This document shows positions 33,806-42,481 of a stretch of 64,000 nt of DNA, in pieces. The notes under the pieces were generated by a model, which had not been told where the DNA came from, made no database searches, and saw only the letters and a program-made list of their open reading frames with translations. The stretch is taken from positions 124,001 through 188,000 of the forward strand of contig JASCOH010000002.1 of assembly GCA_029959295.1 (NCBI GenBank). The letters are read 5' to 3'. The stretch is from Flavobacteriaceae bacterium PS02334. Lineage in GTDB: Bacteria; Bacteroidota; Bacteroidia; Flavobacteriales; Flavobacteriaceae. How positions within the stretch are numbered: the first letter of the stretch is position 1; the number at the start of each line of letters is the position of its first letter. The translations under genes were made by a program, and so were the position numbers.

Positions 33806-35062
33806 TTATTTGTTTAAAACTAATTTTTTATTATTCAAAATTCCATACGCTTTTCCCTTCATTTCTTGTCCAAGGAAAGCAGAATTTTTAGATTTTGACA
33901 AAATATTTTCTTTAGTAAATGTCCAATTTCCTTCTGGATTGAAAAGCGTCAAATTAGCTACATTTCCTTCTTTTATTTCTGAACTTTCTATGGAGAACAC
34001 TTCTTTTCCAGACACCAATTTTGCAATTACAATTTCCAAAGGAAGAACAGTTAGCAAAGATCCAAAAGCACTTTCCAAACCAATTGTTCCGTTTTTTGCC
34101 AAATCAAATTCCATCTTTTTGTGCTCGATGTCCATCGGATTATGGTCAGACGTAATCATATCGATTGTACCATTTTTTACGGCTTCCACCAAAGCTTTTC
34201 GGTCTGATTCTGTTCTTAAAGGAGGCGTAACTTTAAATCTTGTATCAAATCCATCTAAATTTTCATCAGTCAAAACCAAATTATGAACAGCAACGGAACA
34301 CGTTACGTTTAAACCTTTTGCTTTGGCGCCCTTGATTAATTCGACTGATTTTGCCGTAGAAATCGTCGGGATATGCAATTTTCCTCCTGTATATTCTAAG
34401 ATAAATAAGTTTCTGGAAATCTGCAATTCTTCTGCCAAAGCCGGAATTCCTTTTAATCCTAATCTTGTGCTGACAATTCCTTCGTTTGCAACTCCGGTTC
34501 CTTTGATGTTGGAATCTTGCGAATAAGCAATCACCAAACCGTCAAAATCCTGAACATATTGCAAAACGATTTTCAAAAGATTCGCGTTCGAAAGGCTTTT
34601 ATTGTAATCTCCAAAAGCAACGGCTCCAGAGTTTTTCATATCAAAAAGTTCGGCCAAATCATTTCCTTCGCTAGATTTTGTCAAAGCGCCAATCGGAAAT
34701 AAATCGGTTGCAAAACCAGCTGATTTGCTTTTTACAAAGCTCACACTTAGCTGATTGTCTACAATAGGAAAACTGTTTGGTTGCATTGCAATTGCTGTAA
34801 ATCCGCTTTTTCCAGCTGTATTCAAACCGTTTGAAATCGTTTCTCTATCTTCAAAACCAGGCTCGCCCAAACTTACGCTCGAATCAAACCAGCCTTGTGA
34901 AACGTGCAGGTTTTCTAATTCTAGAATTTTAAAATTATCTGGACTTGGGAGCTGGTTTCCAATTTTTGTAATAAAGCCGTTTTCCACTTGAATGTCGGCA
35001 GTTTGATTGTGATTCGGACTTTTCGGATCAATGATTTTTGCTTGTCGAATAATCAGGTTCAT
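33806..35062 (-). CDS. Dihydroorotase-like protein lacking metal ligands
   Basis: A 418-residue amidohydrolase-fold protein with a well-kept dihydroorotase scaffold (EGIVSTRLGLKGIPALAEEL, ITSDHNPM). The motif D-x-H-x-H-x-R is D60-SSVSLG here, so both His and the substrate-binding Arg are gone. The later His lines also read VIAYSQD (for VxVHxED) and IPTIST (for HxST). Only the aspartate line ITSDHNP survives. The enzyme should be unable to hold its zinc centre. In Pseudomonas, an inactive DHOase partner (PyrC') is needed for aspartate transcarbamoylase assembly; a similar role is possible. It lies between the BatA/VWA gene and a small membrane gene. Confidence 0.88.
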   Translation of the reverse strand: MNLIIRQAKIIDPKSPNHNQTADIQVENGFITKIGNQLPSPDNFKILELENLHVSQGWFDSSVSLGEPGFEDRETISNGLNTAGKSGFTAIAMQPNSFPIVDNQLSVSFVKSKSAGFATDLFPIGALTKSSEGNDLAELFDMKNSGAVAFGDYNKSLSNANLLKIVLQYVQDFDGLVIAYSQDSNIKGTGVANEGIVSTRLGLKGIPALAEELQISRNLFILEYTGGKLHIPTISTAKSVELIKGAKAKGLNVTCSVAVHNLVLTDENLDGFDTRFKVTPPLRTESDRKALVEAVKNGTIDMITSDHNPMDIEHKKMEFDLAKNGTIGLESAFGSLLTVLPLEIVIAKLVSGKEVFSIESSEIKEGNVANLTLFNPEGNWTFTKENILSKSKNSAFLGQEMKGKAYGILNNKKLVLNK

Positions 35063-35095
35063 ATTTCTATAATTGTTGTGTGTCGTTTCTTTTTG

Positions 35096-35167
35096 GCCAC
35101 AGATTTAAAGGATTTCCACGGATTTTTCGTTTCAGAATAAATCATTTTAATCCTTTAAATCTGTGGC
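35096..35167. repeat. Inverted repeat, GCCACAGATTTAAAGGATT arms
   Basis: A 19-base perfect pair GCCACAGATTTAAAGGATT (35096-35114) and AATCCTTTAAATCTGTGGC (35149-35167) with a 34-base loop, between two codirectional minus-strand genes. Confidence 0.85.
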
Positions 35168-35180
35168 AAATATTTTTATT

Positions 35181-37121
35181 TTACTTCAAAAATTTCTGAA
35201 TCAATATTTCTATGACTAAAAATAATAGTGTTAAAAACACAAACCATTTCCAGATTTCGTTATCAGTTCTGTCGGTTTGCAAAGTGTCAAAAACGTTGTC
35301 AATGCTGTCAATTACATTATAATCGGAAAGCAAAGCTTCGTTGGATACAGCCAAATCACTTTCGGTTCTGTCATAATTAAAGCTAATCTTTTTCAGCAAT
35401 TCGTCTTTTTTATAGATTCCGAAATTTCCGGCTTCTTGAGGAAAATCGTTAAATGTCAATTTTACTTTGTTGTTCAAAATCTGTTGCATCGGAATAAATT
35501 TCTCCGAAGCATTTTCCGAAAGACTTTTTATTTCCAAAATTTCATCTTTTGACAATAAAGCATCAATTAAAAACGGACTATTTTCTCCAATTGTCAAAGC
35601 ATTAATTCCAGTTTTTTGACTGCTTTGCGCCATATTATAAAATGTTGGAACAATCAATGGCGAATTCTGGAAATTAGAATTTTCCTTATTTATCGGAGCA
35701 GAAAATACATAAACCGAACTTACCGGATTTTGAATCGCCGTCAAGAACGAACTTTGGTCTTCAAATCCAAGAATAGAAGGAAAAGCACTTGAAATAGCAA
35801 ACGAATTTTTGATATTTGGATATTGGAAATTATCAATTTTTTTCTCAAAAACCGTACTGTAAAGCGGATGGCTGAAAGCGATTTTTGAAACTAATTTCTC
35901 TTTGTTTTCTATAGCTTTGAATTGGATGCCACCAAAATTTTGCATCAAGCTATTTAAGTTAGAAACAGAACTTTCAGAAGCCGGAATTACAATCAAATTT
36001 CCTCCTTTTTCAACGAAAGATTTTAAAGTCGTTTGCAAAGCTTGGGGAATTTCCTGAACTTCGTTTAAAACAATCGCATCTTGTTTTTCAAGTTGATTGT
36101 AGTCTAAAGATTTGATGTCAAAATTGCTGTAAATGAATTCTTTATCGATATATATTTTTCTCAAGAAGTTACTTTTTTCAACTTGACCAATACTGATTAC
36201 GTTTGTTTTAATTGGTTTTGAAATACTGAAAAACAATTGATTGTCATATTGCAAAGCATTGTCTTCAATCGACGCATAGCCGTTAAAATCTTCCTTCGGA
36301 ATTGTAAAATTGATTGACTTTTCTTTTCCTTCAAATTTCACTATTGTTTTGGCAACCAGTTTTTTATCATTATACAAAGCAATCGGAATATCGTCTTCAT
36401 TTTGGCCATACGAAGACAATTTTACACCAATTTCATAGAAATTATCCAAAGTTTGGTTGATGTAAATGCTATCGATCGAAACGTTATTTTTCTGTTCTGC
36501 TTTCGGAATTATAAAATAGGTATTAAAAGTGCTGTCGATGCTTTTCAGCTGTTTTGCTTCCAAACCAATGGCATCTGTAATTACGACAACATCTTTATTA
36601 TAAGGAGATTTTCTCGATTTTATCTTTGCCATCAAATTATCCAAAGCAAATGGGGAAGCGCTATATTTCAGGTTCTGCAACTCTTTTTGGATGGATTTTA
36701 TGTCAGTATTCCAAAACGTTTCTGAATTGGTAATCAACGAAAAAGTCTGATTTTCAGGAGCATTTTCTAGCAATTCTTGAACCGCTCTTTTCATCAGTTC
36801 GCCTTGTTTTCCTTTGGCTTGCATCGAAAATGAATTGTCTAAAACGATGAACATTTCGTTTGTGATTCCTTTTGTGTCTTTTGCTTGGAAAAATGGTTGG
36901 GCAAAAGCAATAATCAAACACGCCAATAAAAATAAACGCGTCAATAAAAGCAACCATTTCTTCAATTTTGAACTCTTACGAGTCTGAATGGCAAGCTCTT
37001 TTAAAAAATGTACGTTGGTGAAATATTCTTTTTTGAAGCGACGCAATTGAAACAAATGAACCAGAATTGGAATGACCAATAAAAAGAGAAAGTAAAGAAT
37101 TTCCGGGTGTTTGAACTGCAT
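35181..37121 (-). CDS. BatA/VWA-domain membrane protein
   Basis: A 646-residue inner-membrane protein. Two N-terminal helices (ILYFLFLLVIPILVHLFQLRRF and WLLLLTRLFLLACLIIAF) form the aerotolerance-regulator BatA N-terminal region. A VWA-like domain (MFIVLDNSFSMQAKG, then NKDVVVITDAIG) lacks the fully standard DxSxS spacing: it reads D-N-S-F-S. A large periplasmic part follows, and the C-terminal helix WKWFVFLTLLFLVIEILIQKF re-enters the membrane. No other bat genes or a MoxR ATPase are near, so this is an isolated relative. It precedes the dihydroorotase-like gene across an inverted repeat. Confidence 0.85.
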   Translation of the reverse strand: MQFKHPEILYFLFLLVIPILVHLFQLRRFKKEYFTNVHFLKELAIQTRKSSKLKKWLLLLTRLFLLACLIIAFAQPFFQAKDTKGITNEMFIVLDNSFSMQAKGKQGELMKRAVQELLENAPENQTFSLITNSETFWNTDIKSIQKELQNLKYSASPFALDNLMAKIKSRKSPYNKDVVVITDAIGLEAKQLKSIDSTFNTYFIIPKAEQKNNVSIDSIYINQTLDNFYEIGVKLSSYGQNEDDIPIALYNDKKLVAKTIVKFEGKEKSINFTIPKEDFNGYASIEDNALQYDNQLFFSISKPIKTNVISIGQVEKSNFLRKIYIDKEFIYSNFDIKSLDYNQLEKQDAIVLNEVQEIPQALQTTLKSFVEKGGNLIVIPASESSVSNLNSLMQNFGGIQFKAIENKEKLVSKIAFSHPLYSTVFEKKIDNFQYPNIKNSFAISSAFPSILGFEDQSSFLTAIQNPVSSVYVFSAPINKENSNFQNSPLIVPTFYNMAQSSQKTGINALTIGENSPFLIDALLSKDEILEIKSLSENASEKFIPMQQILNNKVKLTFNDFPQEAGNFGIYKKDELLKKISFNYDRTESDLAVSNEALLSDYNVIDSIDNVFDTLQTDRTDNEIWKWFVFLTLLFLVIEILIQKFLK

Positions 37122-37136
37122 TCAATGAAAGTTTGT

Positions 37137-37144
37137 CAAAAATA
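37137..37144 (-). promoter_or_regulatory. -7 promoter motif for the BatA/VWA gene
   Basis: Minus-strand TATTTTTG, 15 bases upstream of the ATG at 37121. Confidence 0.5.
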
Positions 37145-37236
37145 CGAATTTGTTGGGAGTTGTCATTGTTACTTTCGGAATTTTTTTGAAATATTAAATT
37201 AACATTTTCTGAAGATGCTTTTGTTTATTGAAGGAC

Positions 37237-37244
37237 TATTTTTG
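37237..37244 (+). promoter_or_regulatory. -7 promoter motif for the lactonase gene
   Basis: TATTTTTG, 19 bases before the ATG at 37264, divergent from the minus-strand motif. Confidence 0.5.
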
Positions 37245-37263
37245 TGGTTTATAAATTATCAAA

Positions 37264-38376
37264 ATGAAAAAAATCAGCTTACTGCTTTTTACACTTTTTG
37301 TTGTAACAGCGATGAATGCCCAAGATAAAATCTACAATTTAATTATTGGGACTTACACAAATTCTTGTGAAAGCAAAGGAATTTATGTCTATGATTTTAG
37401 CACAGACACGGCTGATTTTTCATTGAAAGCAAATACAGAAAATATCATAAACCCAAGTTATTTGACAGTTTCGCAAGGAAATGATTTTGTGTATTCTGTA
37501 AATGAAAACGGAAAAGAAAGTACGGTGAGTTCTTTTGGATTTAATCCAAAAAGTGGAAAATTGAATTTTTTGAATAAACAGGAAACCAACGGAACCGATC
37601 CTTGTTACATAATCAACGACGATAAAAATGTAATTTCTGCAAATTATTCTGGCGGAAATATTACTGTTTTCGGGAAAAATGCCGACGGAAGCTTGACCAA
37701 AGCAAAGCAAATTATTCAGCATTCAGGAAAAAGTATAAATGAAAAAAGACAAGAAAGCGCACACGTTCATATGACTTATTTTTCTCCAGACAAGAAATTT
37801 GTTTTGGTCAATGATTTGGGAATGGATAAGATTTTAGTCTATAAATATGACAAAAACGCTTCAAAAGATATTTTGACTCTAAAAGAAACTATTGCTACCA
37901 AAAAAGGAAGCGGTCCAAGGCATTTGGTTTTTAGCAATGACGGGAAATTTGTCTATGTTTTGCATGAATTAGACGGAAGTTTGGTTACGTATAAATACAA
38001 AAATGGCTCACTTAAATTATCGCAAGAAACGACAATTATTGCTAAGGATTTTAAAGGAGAAACGAGTTCGGCAGACATTCATATTTCGCCTGACGGAAGA
38101 TTTTTATATGCAACAAATAGGGGAGATGCAAATACAATCAACACTTTTGCAATTAATAAAAAAGGAAGTTTAGATTTAGTAAATCAAGTCGATACGAAAG
38201 GAAAAGGACCGAGAAATTTTGTGATTGACCCAAGCGGAAAATTTCTTTTAATCGGACATCAATATACAAATAATGTAGTAATTTTCAAAATTGATAAGAT
38301 TACGGGAAAGCTTTCAGATACAGGAAAACGAATCGAACTGTGTTCGCCGGTTTGTCTGGTTTTTACGAAACAATAA
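37264..38376 (+). CDS. Secreted lactonase family protein (7-bladed propeller)
   Basis: A 370-residue secreted protein. Signal peptide MKKISLLLFTLFVVTAMNA-QD is followed by a PF10282-type beta-propeller with repeated GKFVYVLHE, GRFLYATNRG and FSNDGK / ISPDGR / IDPSGK turns. The family includes 6-phosphogluconolactonase-type enzymes; the signal peptide makes a cytosolic pentose-phosphate role unlikely, so it may hydrolyse sugar lactones in the periplasm. It is monocistronic with a promoter box and a downstream inverted repeat. Confidence 0.88.
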   Translation: MKKISLLLFTLFVVTAMNAQDKIYNLIIGTYTNSCESKGIYVYDFSTDTADFSLKANTENIINPSYLTVSQGNDFVYSVNENGKESTVSSFGFNPKSGKLNFLNKQETNGTDPCYIINDDKNVISANYSGGNITVFGKNADGSLTKAKQIIQHSGKSINEKRQESAHVHMTYFSPDKKFVLVNDLGMDKILVYKYDKNASKDILTLKETIATKKGSGPRHLVFSNDGKFVYVLHELDGSLVTYKYKNGSLKLSQETTIIAKDFKGETSSADIHISPDGRFLYATNRGDANTINTFAINKKGSLDLVNQVDTKGKGPRNFVIDPSGKFLLIGHQYTNNVVIFKIDKITGKLSDTGKRIELCSPVCLVFTKQ

Positions 38377-38383
38377 AGTCATA

Positions 38384-38488
38384 AAACACAGATTTCACGA
38401 ATTTTCACAGATTATTTTCGAATTTACTGATAATTAAAAACTCAATTTAAACGAATTCAATTTGTGAAAATTTGTGAAATCTGTGTTT
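38384..38488. repeat. Inverted repeat, CACAGATTTCACGAATTTTCACAG words
   Basis: The 28-base left arm (38384-38411) and the right arm (38461-38488) are inverse with two mismatches around a 49-base loop. It lies between convergent lactonase and helicase genes. Confidence 0.8.
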
Positions 38489-38499
38489 AAAAGAAAATC

Positions 38500-39849
38500 C
38501 TATTTTCCTTTATCTTTTCTCTTTTTATCACGAGTTCTTTCGATGCCACGGTTTCTAGATTTCGTTTTGCGAGGCTTCGTTTTTCCAGGACCTCCAAGAT
38601 TTACTTGTTTGTTTTTCTCCGATTTTTCGTGAAATGCGCTATTTCCTTTAGCTACTTTTTTCATAGCCATTTTGATCGGCTGTCTCACTTTTTCAGATTC
38701 AATCAAAACAGTTGAAAGTTCAACACTTTCCGGAATCGCTTCAATATCTACTTCTTTATTCATCAAAAGTTCGCTTTCAATGAAAAATTCTTCTTCTTTC
38801 GGGCCCACAAAACTGATGGCGATACCGTCTTTATCAGCACGGCCGGTTCTACCGATTCTGTGAATATATTGTTCTGGAACTTCCGAAACATCAAAATTGA
38901 TAACGTGCGTGATGTCAGAAATATCCAAACCTCTCGCCATAACGTCAGTGGTAATAATGCCGCGCAAGATGCCTTGTTGGAAATTTTCCATTGTCGTTAA
39001 ACGATAGTTTTGAGATTTATTGGAGTGAATTACGCCAAATTGCTCCGGAAATTCATCCGCAATTCGGTCATAAACCATGTCCACGAATTTCTTGTTATTA
39101 ACGAAAATCAAGATTCTTGACATGCTTTCGTCCGTAGACAAAAGGCTTTTCAAGAGGTTAATTTTCGTATTGAAATTCGGAACTTTATATCTGTATTGTT
39201 TGATTTTTTCCAACGGAGTTCCAGATGGAACCAGCGAAACTTCTTCTGGAAATTCAAAATAATCATTCAAAATGGCATCTACTTCTTCCGTCATTGTTGC
39301 CGAAAAAAGGATATTTTGACGTTTTGGTTTCATCATCGCCAAAATCGAAGTCAGTTGCACTCGGAAACCAAGATTCAGCATTTCATCGAATTCGTCAATC
39401 ACCAATTTTTGAGTTTCGTCAAAACGAATTACGTTATCCAAAGCCAAATCCATCACGCGTCCAGGCGTTCCGACAAGAATATCAATTCCTTCGTAAACGT
39501 TCTTTTTTTGCGTATTGATGTTTACTCCACCATAAATTCCAAGTGTTCGAACAGACATATATTTTGTCAATTTTTCCACCTCTTCTACAACCTGAACTAC
39601 TAATTCACGAGTTGGAACCAATATTACAATTTTTGGAGTATGAGTCGGAGTAAATTTGTACAATTTCAGCAAAGGCAAAAGATACGCGAAAGTTTTCCCC
39701 GTACCCGTTTGCGCAATTCCCATCATATCGCGACCTGACGCAATTACAGAAAAAGATTTCTGCTGAATTGGAGTAGGCGCGGTGAAGCCTAAATCATCAA
39801 TTGCTTTTTCTAATGATTTCGGAAGATTAAATTGCTCAAAAGTGGACAT
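38500..39849 (-). CDS. DEAD-box RNA helicase, RhlE-like
   Basis: A 449-residue RNA helicase. Q-motif (PTPIQQKSF), motif I (AQTGTGKT), motif Ia (VPTRELVVQ), motif Ib (GTPGR), motif III (LFSATMTEE), motif V (MARGLDI) and motif VI (HRIGRTGRA) are all present. Motif II reads DEFD (IDEFDEMLNLGF) instead of DEAD, a variant I associate with the flavobacterial group. The last ~60 residues are a basic, Lys/Arg-rich tail (GKTKPRKTKSRNRGIERTRD) for RNA binding, as in RhlE and ribosome-assembly helicases. Confidence 0.92.
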   Translation of the reverse strand: MSTFEQFNLPKSLEKAIDDLGFTAPTPIQQKSFSVIASGRDMMGIAQTGTGKTFAYLLPLLKLYKFTPTHTPKIVILVPTRELVVQVVEEVEKLTKYMSVRTLGIYGGVNINTQKKNVYEGIDILVGTPGRVMDLALDNVIRFDETQKLVIDEFDEMLNLGFRVQLTSILAMMKPKRQNILFSATMTEEVDAILNDYFEFPEEVSLVPSGTPLEKIKQYRYKVPNFNTKINLLKSLLSTDESMSRILIFVNNKKFVDMVYDRIADEFPEQFGVIHSNKSQNYRLTTMENFQQGILRGIITTDVMARGLDISDITHVINFDVSEVPEQYIHRIGRTGRADKDGIAISFVGPKEEEFFIESELLMNKEVDIEAIPESVELSTVLIESEKVRQPIKMAMKKVAKGNSAFHEKSEKNKQVNLGGPGKTKPRKTKSRNRGIERTRDKKRKDKGK

Positions 39850-39866
39850 AATGTGTAAATTTTGTG

Positions 39867-39874
39867 CAAAGGTA
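39867..39874 (-). promoter_or_regulatory. -7 promoter motif for the helicase gene
   Basis: Minus-strand TACCTTTG, 17 bases upstream of the ATG at 39849. Confidence 0.5.
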
Positions 39875-39885
39875 CGCTAAAATTT

Positions 39886-40014
39886 GGACTTCTTAGATTT
39901 TTAGACTTCTTAGGCAGTTAGACAGTTTAGAATTTTAGACTACTTAGATGGCTAGATTTTGAGAAATTTACGAAAGTCTAAGAAGTCTAAAACTCTAAAA
40001 TATCTAAGAAGTCC
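39886..40014. repeat. Tandem and inverted CTAAGAAGTCTAAAA words
   Basis: GGACTTCTTAGATT at 39886-39899 is inverse to the words at 40001-40014, and the centre is filled by further words such as TAGACTTCTTAG and AGTCTAAGAAGTCTAA. It separates the helicase gene from the TIGR02757 gene. Related words recur at 46938 and 56509. Confidence 0.8.
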
Positions 40015-40017
40015 GAA

Positions 40018-40782
40018 CTAAAATCCCTCAAAAACGCCCAATCCAAACAGCGCAAAATCATATTTCACAGGATCATTTGGATCTAATTTTCGCAACTGCA
40101 AATCTAATTCTGCCAATGCTTTTGCATCATTCTGCTTTCGGGTCAGAATGCCTAATTTTCGTGCCACATTTCCAGAATGAACATCTAACGGACATGATAA
40201 AGTGGAAGGAGATATACTTTTCCAAATTCCGAAATCAACGCCTTTTTTATCTTGGCGGATCATCCATCTTAGAAACATATTGATTCGTTTTGCGGCAGAA
40301 TTATTTAAAGGATCAGAAATATGTTTTTGAGTTCGCTGCTGATGCTCAATTTCAAAGAAAAGTTTCTTGAATTCGTGGATACTTTTTTGCATTGAATTGG
40401 CTTCCTGATTTTTTAAGAAGACCGCTTCCAAGCCGTTGTGGTTTTTGTAAATATGCTGTAAAGCCTTGATAAACGTAGTAAAATCTCCGCCATTAAAAGT
40501 TCTATGGACAAAATTTTCTAATCTTTCCAACTGATAATCTTGATGCGACATTACATAATCATACGGAGAATTCCCCATCAAATCCATCATTTTTTTCGAA
40601 TTGTTGATGATCATTTTTCGGTTTCCCCAAGCGATTATCGAACTCAAAAATCCGGCAATTTCAATGTCTTCTTTTAAGGAAAACAGATGCGGAATTTGGA
40701 TCGGATCACTTTCAATAAAATTCGGGTTATTATAAAGTTCTACTTTTTCGTCAAGGAAATTTTTTAGTTCTTTTTGGGTCAT
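40018..40782 (-). CDS. TIGR02757 (DUF2400) family protein
   Basis: A 254-residue cytosolic protein of the TIGR02757/DUF2400 family, of unknown function. Typical lines are DPIQIPHLFSLKEDIEIAGFLSSIIAWGNRK, NSPYDYVMSH, FVHRTFNGGDF and the C-terminal LDVHSGNVARKLGILTRKQNDAKALAELD. It overlaps no neighbour but starts 3 bases after the stop of the membrane protein upstream, so the two are coupled. Confidence 0.88.
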   Translation of the reverse strand: MTQKELKNFLDEKVELYNNPNFIESDPIQIPHLFSLKEDIEIAGFLSSIIAWGNRKMIINNSKKMMDLMGNSPYDYVMSHQDYQLERLENFVHRTFNGGDFTTFIKALQHIYKNHNGLEAVFLKNQEANSMQKSIHEFKKLFFEIEHQQRTQKHISDPLNNSAAKRINMFLRWMIRQDKKGVDFGIWKSISPSTLSCPLDVHSGNVARKLGILTRKQNDAKALAELDLQLRKLDPNDPVKYDFALFGLGVFEGF

Positions 40783-40785
40783 TTT

Positions 40786-42477
40786 TTAATCTTTTGAAGT
40801 GTCTTTTACATAAAATCCGTCCTTTAAATCTTCACTTCGCATTTGCGGTTTCACACTATATTTTTGGTCAAAATAGTCAATCTGTTTTTTATTTACGCAA
40901 GGAATTTCTCCGTCAGCAGTTCCCCAGAAAAAGTCAATATTTGTTGGAGAATTATAATAAAAATGTTCGTTTTCTATTCGCTCAAAATCAGTTTCATATT
41001 TTGAATTTTGATACGGAAAAATAATGTTTTCGATAGAAAAATTACTGGTTGCAATCGCATGTTCGTTTCTGGCCAAGCTTTTCAAATTCATAGGTACAAA
41101 TAATATGAAAGCTGTTGAAAATATTGAAAGCCCTAGTAAAAGTAAAATTGTTTTTCTCTTGCTTATAAAAGCTGCCAACCAGACAAAAGAGAAAAACAAG
41201 ATGAAATTCATAAAAAATCGGTATTGTGGCGACGATAAAAATAAAAGCAATAATTGTACCGACATTATGAAATATAAAATCCAAAATCTTCTTTGGTTGA
41301 AGAATTTATAAATAATTATTGGCGTAAAAACTATTAGAAAAACACTCAATTTATTGAACAAACCATGAAGTTTCGGCATTGTAATCCATCGTAAAAAAAC
41401 GTCCCAAATTGACATTTCGTTGAACTGATTTTCGGTCAAAGAATAAGCAAAATATTTTGTCAATGAATAATAAAGAACCGCAATTTTCTCTGGAATTTGG
41501 TAATCAGCAACAAATTCGAAATTTTTCGTAATCGGGAAAAGTGGATAACCAGTAACAATTGTGTTTTTTGCCACAAATAATCCCAAGATTAAAATAGAAA
41601 TAAATGTGATTTTATAGATTTTAATTTCCTTGTAATTCTGTAATAAAATAATAATTGGCAAAATGCAAAGTCCTATTGCTGTTGTTTTTATGTATAAACA
41701 AAAAAGGACAAGAATTGAAATTATTGCAAACACTTCATTGTCCATTTTTCTATAATTTTCAAGAAAATAAGCGAAAATAATAAATGTGAAAACATAAATC
41801 GGCATGTCTGGCGAAGGCGCGCTTATGAATTGAAAAAGAAACACATTTGCCAAAGGAAATAGTCCGATGATAAGATTAATTTTGTCTTGGTTTTTAAAGA
41901 AATCGTTTAGTTTTTGGATGGCAAATATATTTCCGAGCAGAAGGCAGAATCCGCTTAAGTCATTGAATTTATCGTAAAAAAAAGAAAAGTTGAAAGCGCT
42001 TTGGGCAATATGCCATCCGCTGGTTTGTCCTAGAAAAAAATGAATATTTGCCAGTCCTTTTACGAAACCAAATTCATTAATCCATTTTATGGTTTGGATG
42101 TAGTAGGATTCATTATCAATCGCATACGGAATTGAAGCGCATTGTGCAATTATGAAAATTGTTATAAATCCTAAAAAGATTTGTAAGCTCTTTTCTAGGT
42201 TTTTTATTTCGTACAAGAAATTTTTATAAATTGATGAAATAGGTGCTTTATAAATTAAAAGTAAAGCAATATTCAGAAGCAAAATTGCAATATGAAACTC
42301 TAAATTTATTCTTCCAAAAATTGCCCAAATACTTGCTATAATTGTAGTTGAGAATAATCCTAAAATTGAAATTACTGCAAAATTTTTGACTTTTAGCTTG
42401 AGGATTTTGTCCAATAAAAATCCTAGATTTATGGTTGTAAATAAAATATAAATCCAGCTTAAAAGTAGTAAAAGCAT
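40786..42477 (-). CDS. Multi-pass membrane protein (GT-C/LIC_10190-like)
   Basis: A 563-residue inner-membrane protein with about a dozen hydrophobic helices and a C-terminal soluble stretch of ~80 residues. The loop with NEFGFVKGLANIHFFLGQTSGWHIAQSAFNF resembles GT-C glycosyltransferases and the group called LIC_10190 membrane proteins (from memory). The sugar donor, if any, would be polyprenyl-linked. It is the middle gene of a minus-strand run lolD - this gene - TIGR02757, with 4 and 3 bases between genes. Confidence 0.7.
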   Translation of the reverse strand: MLLLLLSWIYILFTTINLGFLLDKILKLKVKNFAVISILGLFSTTIIASIWAIFGRINLEFHIAILLLNIALLLIYKAPISSIYKNFLYEIKNLEKSLQIFLGFITIFIIAQCASIPYAIDNESYYIQTIKWINEFGFVKGLANIHFFLGQTSGWHIAQSAFNFSFFYDKFNDLSGFCLLLGNIFAIQKLNDFFKNQDKINLIIGLFPLANVFLFQFISAPSPDMPIYVFTFIIFAYFLENYRKMDNEVFAIISILVLFCLYIKTTAIGLCILPIIILLQNYKEIKIYKITFISILILGLFVAKNTIVTGYPLFPITKNFEFVADYQIPEKIAVLYYSLTKYFAYSLTENQFNEMSIWDVFLRWITMPKLHGLFNKLSVFLIVFTPIIIYKFFNQRRFWILYFIMSVQLLLLFLSSPQYRFFMNFILFFSFVWLAAFISKRKTILLLLGLSIFSTAFILFVPMNLKSLARNEHAIATSNFSIENIIFPYQNSKYETDFERIENEHFYYNSPTNIDFFWGTADGEIPCVNKKQIDYFDQKYSVKPQMRSEDLKDGFYVKDTSKD

Positions 42478-42481
42478 AGTT

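Noticed and set aside
39196-39603. 135-codon plus-strand frame inside the helicase gene
   Set aside because: Antisense shadow of a clear helicase; no start signal or motif.
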